Positions 1 through 8,709 of a DNA stretch of 64,000 nt are shown here, one piece after another. The notes under the pieces are model-generated. The model did no database searches. It was not told the origin of the DNA and worked only from the letters and a program-made list of their open reading frames with translations. The stretch is from Psychromonas sp. SA13A (lineage in GTDB: Bacteria > Pseudomonadota > Gammaproteobacteria > Enterobacterales > Psychromonadaceae): positions 62,001-126,000 of the forward strand of contig NZ_WTKU01000011.1 of the NCBI RefSeq assembly GCF_011378715.1, written 5' to 3'. Position 1 is the first letter of the stretch, and each line of letters begins with the position of its first letter. The position numbers were made by a program, and so were the translations under genes.

Positions 1-207
1 AATGCAGAAATCAAAGGCTGTGTTTTCCTAGGTAACGCTAAAGTTGGTAGTGGTGCACGCCTCACTAATGTAATACTAGATAAGAATGTAGAAATAGCTC
101 CTGGCATGGTGATTGGTGAAAATTTAGAAGAGGATCGCAAGCACTTTACTGTCTCTGAAAAAGGCATTGTTGTGATTGCAAAAGGTAGCCGTGTGGGTTT
201 TGATTAA
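1..207 (+). CDS. glgC: Glucose-1-phosphate adenylyltransferase, C-terminal end (partial, first glgC copy)
   Basis: This is the last 68 codons of a gene whose start lies before the window; the frame is open from base 1 to a TAA at 205-207. The peptide is the left-handed beta-helix tail of ADP-glucose pyrophosphorylase, with the family ending FTVSEKGIVVIAKGSRVGFD. It aligns with the tail of the complete GlgC encoded 56 bp downstream and is roughly half identical to it, so this is a divergent paralogue rather than a recent duplicate. The enzyme makes ADP-glucose from ATP and glucose-1-phosphate, the committed step of bacterial glycogen synthesis. Its catalytic domain is outside the window, so activity cannot be judged. 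Confidence 0.9.
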   Translation, partial: NAEIKGCVFLGNAKVGSGARLTNVILDKNVEIAPGMVIGENLEEDRKHFTVSEKGIVVIAKGSRVGFD

Positions 208-262
208 ACTGGCATAGGATTACAAATGACTATTTTTTATATTACTTAGATGAGGTTTTCTC

Positions 263-1486
263 ATGGCAAAAGTTCTCTCGATGATTTTAGCAGGTGGTGA
301 AGGTTCACGCCTGTACCCCTTAACCCAATCGCGCACCAAACCATCTGTGCCTTTTGGAGGAAGTTACCGTCTAATTGACTGTGTACTTAATAATTTTGTA
401 AATTCTGACTTATTACGTATTTACGTACTGACTCAATTTAAATCTCAATCTTTGAACGATCATCTTCGTGAAGCTTGGGAAGTAAACAGCTTTACTGACA
501 CTTTTATCGATGCAATTCCTGCGCAAATGCGTAAGGGTAAGCATTGGTACAGCGGTACAGCTGATGCAATTTATCAAAACTTACAATTTATCCAATCAGA
601 TGATGCAGATACCATTTGTATATTCGGTAGTGACCATATCTACAAGATGGATATCCGCCAAAAACTTGAATTTCATAAACAAAAAGATGCAATATTAACC
701 GTATCCGCGATCCGCCTACCTAAAGAACAGGCTTATCACTTTGGTATTATCGAAGTCGATGAAGAAGGTCGTATGATAGGTTTTGCAGAAAAACCAACTG
801 TAGAAGATGCCAAAACGATCCCTGGCGACCCAGACCATGTACTGGCATCAATGGGTAACTACGTTTTTAAATCTGCAGAGTTGCAAAATGAATTGATCCG
901 CGATGCAGCAGATGATGAATCAAGTCATGACTTTGGAAAAGATATCATTCCTTATTTAATGCCAAGCGGTAAAGTTTTTGTGTATGACTTTACAACTAAT
1001 AAAATCCCCAATGAAGAAGGGGAAGCTTACTGGCGTGATGTGGGTACGATTGAGTCATACTGGGAAGCGAATATGGATTTGATTAAATCCGTACCGCCTA
1101 TCTCTTTTTACAATAGAGCGTGGCCAATGCATACACATTATCCACCACTTCCAGCAGCTAATTTCCAAAATGATGGCGATATCACCTGTAGTATTCGCCG
1201 CTCATTGATTTCCGATGGTGCACTAATTGTTGGTGCAACGGTCAGAAAATCAGTTCTTGGTTTTAACTGTTTTGTTGGTCAAGGTACGGATATTTATCAA
1301 TCAGTATTATTAGGTGATACTAAAATCGGTAAAAATTGCGTTATTACCAAAACAATTATTGATAAAGACGTAAGAATTGCCGATGGAATAGAAATTGGTG
1401 TTAATCTAGAGGATGATAAAAAACGCTTTACCGTTTCTGACGAAGGTATTGTAGTTATTCCGAAAGGATCTAGAATCGGTTTTTAA
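263..1486 (+). CDS. glgC: Glucose-1-phosphate adenylyltransferase (second glgC copy, complete)
   Basis: ADP-glucose pyrophosphorylase of 407 aa, supplying ADP-glucose to the glycogen synthase encoded next. The nucleotidyltransferase signature LAGGEGSRL is at residues 9-17, KPSVPFGG at 26-33, YSGTADAI at 96-103 and GSDH at 122-125; the C-terminal third is the hexapeptide beta-helix. In E. coli GlgC a lysine (Lys39) follows the FGG motif and binds the activator fructose-1,6-bisphosphate; here that position is Ser34, which suggests different allosteric control (inference). The start is supported by TGAGG at 251-255, seven bases upstream. It follows another glgC and precedes a terminator-like hairpin and glgA. 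The two glgC products could form mixed tetramers, but nothing here proves it. Confidence 0.95.
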   Translation: MAKVLSMILAGGEGSRLYPLTQSRTKPSVPFGGSYRLIDCVLNNFVNSDLLRIYVLTQFKSQSLNDHLREAWEVNSFTDTFIDAIPAQMRKGKHWYSGTADAIYQNLQFIQSDDADTICIFGSDHIYKMDIRQKLEFHKQKDAILTVSAIRLPKEQAYHFGIIEVDEEGRMIGFAEKPTVEDAKTIPGDPDHVLASMGNYVFKSAELQNELIRDAADDESSHDFGKDIIPYLMPSGKVFVYDFTTNKIPNEEGEAYWRDVGTIESYWEANMDLIKSVPPISFYNRAWPMHTHYPPLPAANFQNDGDITCSIRRSLISDGALIVGATVRKSVLGFNCFVGQGTDIYQSVLLGDTKIGKNCVITKTIIDKDVRIADGIEIGVNLEDDKKRFTVSDEGIVVIPKGSRIGF

Positions 1487-1503
1487 ACCAGTACAATGAT
1501 TTT

Positions 1504-1531
1504 AAAAGCCACTATTTCTGGTGGCTTTTTT
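1504..1531 (+). terminator. Hairpin with T-run between glgC and glgA
   Basis: AAAAGCCAC (1504-1512) pairs perfectly with GTGGCTTTT (1521-1529) around an 8-base loop and runs into T residues, as in a Rho-independent terminator. It would separate, or only partly attenuate, glgC and the co-directional glgA. Confidence 0.75.
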
Positions 1532-1566
1532 ATTGCTATCCATGGCCTATACCAAAGGAGGTCCCA

Positions 1567-3039
1567 GTGGATTCTCAAAAATTAAAAATTTTATTTATTT
1601 CGTCTGAAGTTGAAGGTTTTTCTAAAACAGGTGGCCTTGCAGACGTAGCAAAAGCATTACCGCTTGAACTTCGCAATTTAGGCCATGAAGTGGTTATTAT
1701 TACACCATTTTATCGCACCATTGAACACCGCGAACATGCTCAACAAGTGCATCAATTAACCTTGCACACAGACTCTTCTCGACCAGACGTACAGTTCACA
1801 GTAAAAGAGTTATCACTGGATGGGATTAAAGTTTTAGCCATTGATAATGCACATTATTTTGACCGTGCAGGCTTTTACGGTGAAGAAAATAATGCATACC
1901 AAGATAATGGAGAACGTTTTGCATTTTTCAGCTTAGCATCGCTATTAACTTCATTAGCTGAAGGCTTCTCTCCTGATATCATTCACTGTAATGATTGGCA
2001 TACAGGTTTAGTACCTTACCTATTAAAAACACGTTTCCATGACCATTCTCATTTTGCACACACCAAGACTGTGCTGACCAGCCATAACTCTGCATACCAA
2101 GGTATATTTGAAAAGTCACAATTAAACCTGATCCCAGAAGTTAGCTCATGTATGGATGAACGCGTTTTAGAAAACTTCAGTTATATTAACTACTTAAAAG
2201 TCGGTGTTATTTATGCAGACAAAGTAAATACCGTTAGCCCTAATTATGCGAGTGAACTATTAACGCCTTTAGGCTCCCATGGTATGTCACATCACTTTAT
2301 CGAACGTATCCATGACTTTGAAGGCATTTTAAACGGCTGTGATTATAATGATTGGAGTCCTGAAACAGATAACCTAATTCCATTTAACTTTAACCATGAA
2401 GATTTATCTGGGAAAGAAAAATGTAAGCAAGCATTACAACAAGAAGTCGGTCTTGAAGTAGCTGATTTGCCTATTTTTGGTATGGTTTGTCGCTTAACGG
2501 ATCAAAAAGGTTTTGGTTTAATTCTGCCAATTTTAGAGCGTTTTTTAAAACATAATGTGCAGCTGATCATTATTGGTTCTGGTGACCCAGCTATTACAGG
2601 CCATTTAACCGCCTTATCTGAACATTATTCAGATAAGTTTAAGTTTGTTAATACTTACAGTAATAAATTGTCACACTTGGTTGAAGCTGGAGCAGATTTC
2701 TTTTTAATGCCATCTATATTCGAACCTTGTGGTTTAAACCAATTATACAGTTTAGCCTACGGCACTTTACCTGTAGTGCGTGCAGTTGGAGGCTTAAAAG
2801 ATACCGTTATTGATTATGACCAAGATTCAGAACATGCAAATGGTTTTATGTTTTATGATGCCAACCCAGATCAATTATTAAATCTGTTACGCCGTGTGAT
2901 ACTGCTTTATATTGAGCACCCTGAAGAGATGTTGCGTTTAAAAACACAGGCAATGCAATCGCATTTTTACTGGTCAGATTCAGCAAAACATTATGAACGC
3001 TTATATCAACGAGCATTACACTTACACCAGCATTGGTAA
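1567..3039 (+). CDS. glgA: Glycogen synthase (ADP-glucose, GT5)
   Basis: Glycosyltransferase family 5 glycogen synthase of 490 aa that transfers glucose from ADP-glucose to the non-reducing end of growing alpha-1,4-glucan. The N-terminal ADP-glucose-binding motif KTGGLADV is at residues 20-27. The C-terminal half has the conserved segment EPCGLNQLYSLAYGTLPVV followed by a VGGLKDTV motif, which is the retaining GT-B active-site region. The start is GTG at 1567, chosen because a near-perfect Shine-Dalgarno AAAGGAGG (1554-1561) lies five bases upstream. Length is slightly above the usual 477-485 aa. It lies downstream of the tandem glgC genes; no glgB, glgX or glgP is in the window. Confidence 0.95.
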   Translation: MDSQKLKILFISSEVEGFSKTGGLADVAKALPLELRNLGHEVVIITPFYRTIEHREHAQQVHQLTLHTDSSRPDVQFTVKELSLDGIKVLAIDNAHYFDRAGFYGEENNAYQDNGERFAFFSLASLLTSLAEGFSPDIIHCNDWHTGLVPYLLKTRFHDHSHFAHTKTVLTSHNSAYQGIFEKSQLNLIPEVSSCMDERVLENFSYINYLKVGVIYADKVNTVSPNYASELLTPLGSHGMSHHFIERIHDFEGILNGCDYNDWSPETDNLIPFNFNHEDLSGKEKCKQALQQEVGLEVADLPIFGMVCRLTDQKGFGLILPILERFLKHNVQLIIIGSGDPAITGHLTALSEHYSDKFKFVNTYSNKLSHLVEAGADFFLMPSIFEPCGLNQLYSLAYGTLPVVRAVGGLKDTVIDYDQDSEHANGFMFYDANPDQLLNLLRRVILLYIEHPEEMLRLKTQAMQSHFYWSDSAKHYERLYQRALHLHQHW

Positions 3040-3070
3040 AATAAGTCAACAGAACAGATGAGTAAAGTAA

Positions 3071-3088
3071 GTTACTGTTACTGTTACT
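3071..3088. repeat. Hexanucleotide repeat (GTTACT)x3
   Basis: Three perfect copies of GTTACT lie just downstream of glgA. They are short and of no known function, and are listed because other short tandem repeats occur in intergenic DNA of this window. Confidence 0.8.
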
Positions 3089-3140
3089 GAAGAGAGTATA
3101 AAAAAGCATTATTGTTGAAAGAGTAAACTGTAAATAATAA

Positions 3141-3168
3141 AAAGCCTGATATTGAATCAGGCTTTTTT
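3141..3168. terminator. Bidirectional terminator between glgA and cysG
   Basis: AAAGCCTGAT (3141-3150) pairs perfectly with ATCAGGCTTT (3156-3165) over a 5-base loop. T residues follow on the plus strand and A residues precede it, so it can serve both of the convergent genes glgA and cysG. Confidence 0.85.
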
Positions 3169-3222
3169 ATGGGTATCAGTAAACGATTAGCTCAGTAATT
3201 TTTTAGCAGATTAAATAGCTGT

Positions 3223-4641
3223 TTATGACAAATCAACTAAAAAAGGGTCTCGGGATAACTTTTTACTTTTTTCTGGATTAAACCAAGCTAACTTAGAAGA
3301 CAGCTCAACCACTTCACCTATAATCATTAATGTCGGCCCTTCAAGTCCGCCACCGAGCTTAGAGAGCTCAGATAACGTCCCTGTGATCACTTGCTGCTCA
3401 CTACTGGTTCCTTTGTTAATTAATGCAACCGGTGTATTAGCATCGCGACCATTCACTAACAAATTAGTTTGAATGTCTTGCGCTTGTAATAGCCCCATAT
3501 ACACAACTAATGTTTGGTGCGGAATAGCTAGTGCTTTCCAGTCTAATGCTTGTCCATCTTTCTTTCTATGCCCTGTTACAAACGTCACCGATTGCGCGTA
3601 ATCACGGTGAGTTAAAGGGATCCCGGCATAGGCACTACAACCAGAGGCAGAGGTAATACCAGGAACAACTTGAAAAGCTACACCTGCTTCTACTAGTTCT
3701 TCTAACTCTTCACCACCACGCCCAAAGATAAAAGAGTCACCGCCTTTCAAGCGCACTACTTTTTTACCCTGCTGTGCAAGTTCCACTAACATTTGATTAG
3801 TGCGAGACTGTTCAACTTCATGCTTACCTGCCGCTTTACCCACGGAAATTAAATCCGCATCGCGGCGTACTAAATCAAGAATTTCTTTTGAAACTAATCG
3901 ATCGTAGAGCACCACATCCGCTTGCTGCATTAACTGTAATGCTTTAAGCGTTAGCAATGAAGGATCGCCTGGCCCTGCACCAACTAAAGCCACGTCGCCC
4001 TGCGCGACTTCTTCAGTGAGGTTGTCTTCCATCAACTGTTGTGCTTTTTCCATTTGGCCTTTTTGTAATAAGCTAGCTAAATCTCCATTACCAAACAGCT
4101 TTTCCCAATAACGGCGACGTAAAGACTCTTTGGTGATCACTTGCTTCACTCGGTGTCTAAAATCCCCTGAGATCTTTGCTAGACGGCCAATATGCATGGG
4201 TAATAAAGCTTCTAAACGTTCGCGTATTAAACGTGCTAATACAGGCGCTTTACCACCGCTAGAAATAGCCACAACAATAGGTGAGCGATCAACAATAGAC
4301 GGCATAATGAAGCTACATAAATTAGGTTCATCGACTACATTCACTAAAATCTGTTTTTGCTCAGCGAGTTGTGCAATATGTTCATTCACATGATGCTGAT
4401 TAGTAGCAGCAATAACTAACCATTTATCAGTGATAAGCTCATCATAAAAAACTTCTTTGATAACCGTTAACTGATTATTTTTAGCTTTTTCTAATAATGA
4501 GTCACAGATTTCCGGTGCACAAACGGTAATAGAAGCATTAGCTTTTAATAATAAGTGAACTTTACGCGCAGCAATATCACCACCACCCACAACAAGGCAA
4601 TGGCGGTTATTAAGTTTGGTAAAAATAGGGAGATAATCCAT
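3223..4641 (-). CDS. cysG: Siroheme synthase, trifunctional (SirC/uroporphyrinogen methyltransferase)
   Basis: Full-length CysG of 472 aa. The N-terminal third is the precorrin-2 dehydrogenase/ferrochelatase module with the Rossmann motif VVGGGDIAARK (residues 17-27) and the conserved SSGGKAPVLARLIRE segment. The C-terminal part from about residue 215 is the SAM-dependent uroporphyrinogen-III C-methyltransferase, with VGAGPGDPSLLTLKAL and GGDSFIFGRGGEE. It converts uroporphyrinogen III to siroheme, the cofactor of sulfite and nitrite reductases. It stands alone with no cys genes adjacent and is convergent with glgA. Confidence 0.95.
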   Translation of the reverse strand: MDYLPIFTKLNNRHCLVVGGGDIAARKVHLLLKANASITVCAPEICDSLLEKAKNNQLTVIKEVFYDELITDKWLVIAATNQHHVNEHIAQLAEQKQILVNVVDEPNLCSFIMPSIVDRSPIVVAISSGGKAPVLARLIRERLEALLPMHIGRLAKISGDFRHRVKQVITKESLRRRYWEKLFGNGDLASLLQKGQMEKAQQLMEDNLTEEVAQGDVALVGAGPGDPSLLTLKALQLMQQADVVLYDRLVSKEILDLVRRDADLISVGKAAGKHEVEQSRTNQMLVELAQQGKKVVRLKGGDSFIFGRGGEELEELVEAGVAFQVVPGITSASGCSAYAGIPLTHRDYAQSVTFVTGHRKKDGQALDWKALAIPHQTLVVYMGLLQAQDIQTNLLVNGRDANTPVALINKGTSSEQQVITGTLSELSKLGGGLEGPTLMIIGEVVELSSKLAWFNPEKSKKLSRDPFLVDLS

Positions 4642-4830
4642 GTAAATCTCAGGGGGTAATTAGTCAATACACACACTATAAAGAATAATTCATACAATAT
4701 AAAATATTTAAAGCACATTATTTATGACGTTTATGTATATACCAAGAGACTACACCATCAAATTAACTCTGTAGTGAATACTGTTATTATAAAATATCGT
4801 CACAATCTAGCTGAGGAAACTAATAAAGCA

Positions 4831-4862
4831 GCCCTAACTAAGGGGTTATTATTAGTCAGGGC
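4831..4862 (-). terminator. Possible terminator downstream of the CBS-domain gene
   Basis: GCCCTAACTAA (4831-4841) pairs with TTAGTCAGGGC (4852-4862) with one mismatch and a 10-base loop. On the minus strand the stem is followed by a moderately T-rich stretch. It lies just after the stop of the minus-strand CBS gene. Confidence 0.5.
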
Positions 4863-4890
4863 TGTAAGTTTTTATATTGACGCCCAATTA

Positions 4891-5289
4891 TTATTTGATC
4901 AGCGCGCGAACACCATCGTGAATAGTAAATATCCCTTCAATATTATCGCCTTCAAGTACCGGTAAACAACTAATATCATGGGTTAACATCAATGCCAGCG
5001 CTTCTTTAACTGACACTTCTGGAGAAACAGTAATAGGACTGCGCGTCATCACTTGGTGAGCGCGACGTTGCATCGTTTCAGTATCACGTACTAACTCTGA
5101 TTCTGTATACAAATAGGGGCTGAGTATTCGTAAAATATCACGGTCAGATATAACACCACACAATTTCCCCTCTTCAACTACCAATAAGTGATGAGACCCT
5201 AGTTGGGATAATATTTCTTGGATCGCAGGAATACGATCATCCATTTCGATTGTCACTACGCGAGCGGTCATTGCTTCTGCAACTTTCAT
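4891..5289 (-). CDS. Two-CBS-domain protein
   Basis: Small cytoplasmic protein of 132 aa that is essentially a tandem pair of CBS domains forming one Bateman module. The first domain opens with MKVAEAMTARVVTI and contains GVISDRDILR. The second opens with VMTRSPITVSPEVSVKEAL and ends GIFTIHDGVRAL. CBS pairs usually bind adenine nucleotides and act as energy or redox sensors. No catalytic or DNA-binding part is attached, so the partner is unknown. It lies between cysG and mdh in the same orientation but with sizeable gaps on each side, so it is probably transcribed alone. Confidence 0.85.
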   Translation of the reverse strand: MKVAEAMTARVVTIEMDDRIPAIQEILSQLGSHHLLVVEEGKLCGVISDRDILRILSPYLYTESELVRDTETMQRRAHQVMTRSPITVSPEVSVKEALALMLTHDISCLPVLEGDNIEGIFTIHDGVRALIK

Positions 5290-5364
5290 ATAGCGATCCT
5301 TTTAAAAATTAATTCATTAAGTAACTATTAACTTAAGTAATTACAAGCTTAAGTAATTATAGGC

Positions 5365-5391
5365 ACAAAAAAGGCCAGCATCGCTGACCTT
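5365..5391 (-). terminator. Terminator of mdh
   Basis: AAGGCCAGC (5371-5379) pairs with GCTGACCTT (5383-5391) with one mismatch and a 3-base loop. The A-run at 5367-5372 becomes a U-run on the minus strand, directly after the mdh stop codon. Confidence 0.8.
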
Positions 5392-5424
5392 ATTAATAAT
5401 ATTGTATAAAAAACTAAAAAAAGA

Positions 5425-6360
5425 TTAACCGTTTATAAAATCAACACCTTCTTGGATATCTTTGTTAAGTGTTTCTAACATATCGTTTTTAGCTTTTTCT
5501 TCAAAGGCTGATAATTTACCGTATGATAAAATTTCAACTACACCGTTAACACCTAAGCGTACTGGGTGAGCGAAGTAAGGAGCATCGCCGCCGTCAATAT
5601 CAACGTATGCGTAATCTACAACGTCTTCGCCTTGTAAACCTTTAACTAAAGATAAACAAAAACGAGCGGCAGCAGCACCCATAGATAAAGTAGCAGAACC
5701 GCCACCAGCTTTAGCATTTACAACTTCAGTACCCGCATTCTGAATACGTGGTGTTAATGCAGCAACTTCTTCTTCAGAGAACGTGACACCTTCAACTTGA
5801 GAAAGAAGTGGTAAAATAGTTGTACCTGAGTGACCACCAATTACTGGAACTTTAACTTCAGCAACGTTTAGTCCTTTAAGTTCAGCAACAAATGCTTCAC
5901 TACGAATAACATCAAGTGTTGTTACACCAAATATACGGTTTTTATCGTAAACACCTGCTTTTTTGAAAACCTCAGCAACGATTGGAACAGTGCCATTTAC
6001 AGGGTTAGTGATAACACCAACTAATGCTTTAGGACAGTTAGCAACAATGCCTTCAGCTAACGTTTTGATAATACCAGCATTCACTGCAAATAAATCAGCA
6101 CGGTCCATACCTGGCTTACGTGGCATGCCCGCTGGAATAATTACAATATCAGCACCCGTTAATGCAGCACCTAACGCGTCAACACCAAAACCTTCAACTT
6201 TAACTGCTGTTGGGATATGTGATAAATCAACCGCTACACCAGGAACAACAGGAGCAACATCGTATAATGCTAGCTCAGAACCAGCTGGTAGTTGAGTTTT
6301 TAATAATAATGACAACGCTTGACCGATACCACCTGCAGCACCAAGAACAGCAACTTTCAT
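5425..6360 (-). CDS. mdh: Malate dehydrogenase (NAD)
   Basis: TCA-cycle malate dehydrogenase of 311 aa, matching the gammaproteobacterial enzyme (312 aa in E. coli). The NAD-binding glycine motif GAAGGIG is at residues 7-13. The substrate-binding arginine segment [13 protein letters not shown] and the catalytic-histidine segment [13 protein letters not shown] are intact. It oxidises malate to oxaloacetate in the cytoplasm. Mdh lies near argR in many gammaproteobacteria; here an amino-acid binding protein gene is inserted between them. A candidate ARG box lies about 115 bp upstream (6474-6487), so arginine-linked control by ArgR is plausible. Confidence 0.97.
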   Translation of the reverse strand: MKVAVLGAAGGIGQALSLLLKTQLPAGSELALYDVAPVVPGVAVDLSHIPTAVKVEGFGVDALGAALTGADIVIIPAGMPRKPGMDRADLFAVNAGIIKTLAEGIVANCPKALVGVITNPVNGTVPIVAEVFKKAGVYDKNRIFGVTTLDVIRSEAFVAELKGLNVAEVKVPVIGGHSGTTILPLLSQVEGVTFSEEEVAALTPRIQNAGTEVVNAKAGGGSATLSMGAAAARFCLSLVKGLQGEDVVDYAYVDIDGGDAPYFAHPVRLGVNGVVEILSYGKLSAFEEKAKNDMLETLNKDIQEGVDFING

Positions 6361-6473
6361 ATTTTTCTCCAGTGAAATAAAATGTTTAAGTATGTATAGC
6401 CATCACCAAACAAAATGCTTTATTTTGCATTTCTAATGATAATAGAAATAAGATTAGCCTTGTCATTCTAAAG

Positions 6474-6487
6474 TGAATAAATACGCA
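6474..6487. promoter_or_regulatory. Candidate ARG box upstream of mdh
   Basis: TGAATAAATACGCA matches 8 of the 10 fixed positions of the E. coli ArgR half-site pair TGAAT-wwww-ATTCA. It shares the core GAATAAATA(C/T)GCA with a second site upstream of argR at 7452. Only a single box is seen here, whereas strong ArgR targets usually have two spaced by about 3 bp. Confidence 0.45.
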
Positions 6488-6579
6488 AGTGTGAAATATG
6501 TTAAGTAATTGTGAGCAATGTAAAAAAGAAAGGTCTTTTATTTTCTATAAAATGCTGATATTAGGACTTTAAAAATTAA

Positions 6580-7350
6580 TTATGGAAAATATTGCTGATA
6601 AATTTTGGCATAAGTACCATTCTCAACTATGAGCTTTAATCCTGTATTTAAACGTTCACGTAACAGATCATTACCTTTTTTTACCGCAATACCGTAACCT
6701 TCAGAAAACTCTTTAATAAAGACTTCTTCAGTGCGGCTAATTACTAATGAGTCGCCTGTCAGTTGTTGGCTTGAAAGTTGTTTACTTAAAAAATCATTAA
6801 CTACAGCAAAGTCTGCAAAAACGGCATCTATTCGTTGTAGTTTTAAATCTTCGAATGCTGCTTGAGATGAAAAATAAGGCACGATGTAACTATTGTCTCT
6901 CGCGTATTTAATCAAGTAATTTTGATTTGAAGTATTAGCCTGTACGCCGATGAATTTTCCGGAGAGTGAAAACTGCCCTTGCAACGGTTCTTTACTAATA
7001 AAAACCGGAGGCACTTTATAATAACTATCACTAAAGTCGACGGTTTTTAAACGTTCAGCAGTAATGTCTAACGCGGCAATAACGGCATCATATCGACCAA
7101 AAGGTAACGTTAATAGTAAACCATCAAAGCGGTGATGTTCAAAAGTGCATTGCAAATTAACTTCGTGGCAAATTGCTTTAGCAATATCAATATCAAAGCC
7201 TTTGATCTCTTTATCTTTAGATAAATATTCAAAGGGATAGTAATTACTATCGGTAGCAAATTTAACCTGCATCTGAGGCATGATCTCAGCACTTATTACA
7301 GTAGCAAAGAAAAACATAATAAGCGCCAATAGGCGAGCAACAGAGATCAT
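6580..7350 (-). CDS. Periplasmic amino-acid (probably arginine-type) ABC substrate-binding protein
   Basis: Secreted family-3 solute-binding protein of 256 aa. The N-terminus is a signal peptide (MISVARLLALIMFFFATVIS, then about AEIMPQ). The mature part has the type II fold with FATDSNYYPFEYL, GFDIDIAKAICHEV and the ligand-loop segment ALDITAERLKTVDFSDSYY, closely resembling ArtI/ArtJ and HisJ relatives. It would bind a polar amino acid in the periplasm for import. No permease or ATPase gene is adjacent, so it is an orphan that must share a transporter encoded elsewhere. Position beside argR and a candidate ARG box favours arginine as ligand; this is inference. Confidence 0.85.
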   Translation of the reverse strand: MISVARLLALIMFFFATVISAEIMPQMQVKFATDSNYYPFEYLSKDKEIKGFDIDIAKAICHEVNLQCTFEHHRFDGLLLTLPFGRYDAVIAALDITAERLKTVDFSDSYYKVPPVFISKEPLQGQFSLSGKFIGVQANTSNQNYLIKYARDNSYIVPYFSSQAAFEDLKLQRIDAVFADFAVVNDFLSKQLSSQQLTGDSLVISRTEEVFIKEFSEGYGIAVKKGNDLLRERLNTGLKLIVENGTYAKIYQQYFP

Positions 7351-7451
7351 AATGAATCATCCTTGATATTGGCAATTTATTGCAAATTTTAGCAGAAGTA
7401 CCAGCAATAAAGTAGAGACTCTCAATGTAAATAGAACCGTTTAGCCAAAAA

Positions 7452-7465
7452 CGAATAAATATGCA
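7452..7465. promoter_or_regulatory. Candidate ARG box in the argR / binding-protein intergenic region
   Basis: CGAATAAATATGCA matches 8 of 10 fixed positions of the ArgR consensus TGAAT-wwww-ATTCA. It is placed between the divergent argR and amino-acid binding protein genes, where autoregulation of argR is common in gammaproteobacteria. Confidence 0.45.
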
Positions 7466-7550
7466 AAAAAAGTGACATTTAATCTATTAACCTACGGTGC
7501 ATTTAGATTAAGATATGACTTTTATTATAATGCAATTATGGAATTAGCAA

Positions 7551-8003
7551 ATGCGACAGACCTCTGAACTAATGGACTTCTTTAAAGGCTTGCTTAAAAA
7601 AGAACATTTAAGCTCACAAAGTGAGATTGTCGATGCATTGATCGGCGCTGGATTCACTCACATTAATCAATCTAAAGTGTCCCGTATGTTAAGTAAGACA
7701 GGCGCGGTCCGTACACGCAATGCAACGGGTGAAATGGTATATTGTTTACCTGCAGAACTGGGCATTCCGACGACCACCAGCCCACTAAAAAACTTAGTTG
7801 TTGATATCGACAGAAATGACAGTTTAATTGTTATCCGTACTAGTCCAGGCGCAGCACAATTAATTGCACGTTTATTAGACTCGATGAGTAAAGCAGAAGG
7901 TATTCTAGGAACGATAGCCGGCGATGATACGATCTACATTGCACCAAGTAATACGCAAAAAATAGAAGAAACATTGGCAGTGGTGCACAAACTATTTGAT
8001 TAA
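7551..8003 (+). CDS. argR: Arginine repressor
   Basis: ArgR of 150 aa. The N-terminal winged helix-turn-helix contains [13 protein letters not shown] and [20 protein letters not shown], where SKVSRML is the recognition region. The C-terminal hexamerisation and arginine-binding domain contains [13 protein letters not shown] and the ligand-contacting [13 protein letters not shown]. With arginine bound it represses arginine synthesis and transport genes and acts as an accessory factor in some site-specific recombination systems. It is divergent from the ArtI-like gene and close to mdh. Length and motifs are normal. Confidence 0.95.
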   Translation: MRQTSELMDFFKGLLKKEHLSSQSEIVDALIGAGFTHINQSKVSRMLSKTGAVRTRNATGEMVYCLPAELGIPTTTSPLKNLVVDIDRNDSLIVIRTSPGAAQLIARLLDSMSKAEGILGTIAGDDTIYIAPSNTQKIEETLAVVHKLFD

Positions 8004-8118
8004 AACAACCATCACTATTGATTTAAAGTGAAATTAGGTCTTTTATCAATATGGGACTCAGTAATAACTCAAGTAATAAGTAACTCGAATTCAGTTTAAA
8101 TCGTTATAGATAAAAATG

Positions 8119-8152
8119 ACGAGCGAAGATACTCCCCACTTCCTCGTTTTTT
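8119..8152 (+). terminator. Terminator of argR
   Basis: ACGAGCGAAG (8119-8128) pairs with CTTCCTCGT (8139-8147) with one bulge, and a run of six T follows (8147-8152), about 120 bp after the argR stop. Confidence 0.65.
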
Positions 8153-8226
8153 CGAGTATTTATTCAATCCCTAAAAAATTAATAACAAATATGGGAGCTA
8201 GCGATAACCTATACAGGTAGGTGATT

Positions 8227-8664
8227 ATGCTGATAGTTAATAATAAAAAATTAAAAATAAAAAAGCAGTCCGCTTTCACACTCATTGAACTATTGATAGC
8301 GATTGCTATTTTGGGCCTATTAGCAGCTATCGCTTATCCCTCGTATCAAGGATTTGTTATAAAAACACGACGAGCAGATGCTCAAAGTGAACTGATTAAA
8401 GCACAAATAGAACAAAGCAGTTTTCGCATCACTCATCCTACCTACATATCTAATGCATCCTCTGCGGGTCTACCTTCAAATAATCAATACTATACTTTTA
8501 GTATTGTGTCCGCCGCTACACACACCTACACGCTAAAAGCCGAAGCAAAAGCCACAGGTAGTCAAATCAATGACGAAAGCGACTGTAGAACGCTTTATAT
8601 AGACCAGAGCAACACTAAAACAAGCGATGGTAACCAGCAAAATAATGTTTGCTGGATTAATTAA
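8227..8664 (+). CDS. Type IV pilin-like protein (PilE/minor pilin class)
   Basis: Type IV pilin of about 145 aa. It has a short basic leader ending KKQSA, then the N-methylated helix start FTLIELLIAIAILGLLAAIA with Glu5 after the predicted prepilin peptidase site, here A|F rather than G|F. The C-terminal part has two cysteines (DCRTLYID and VCWIN) in the positions of the PilE disulfide loop, and the type IV pilin QYYTFSIV segment. ATG at 8227 is preferred over GTG at 8221 because AGG (8215-8217) lies nine bases before the ATG but only three before the GTG. No other pilus gene is adjacent, so it depends on assembly machinery elsewhere. Confidence 0.85.
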   Translation: MLIVNNKKLKIKKQSAFTLIELLIAIAILGLLAAIAYPSYQGFVIKTRRADAQSELIKAQIEQSSFRITHPTYISNASSAGLPSNNQYYTFSIVSAATHTYTLKAEAKATGSQINDESDCRTLYIDQSNTKTSDGNQQNNVCWIN

Positions 8665-8709
8665 AAGCATTTCAGCCTTCAATTCAATTTCTAGATCAAG
8701 TGAACTACT

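Noticed and set aside
4774-4965. Plus-strand frame of 63 codons overlapping the CBS-domain gene end
   Set aside because: It runs through a terminator-like hairpin and the CBS gene's coding strand; the protein looks random.
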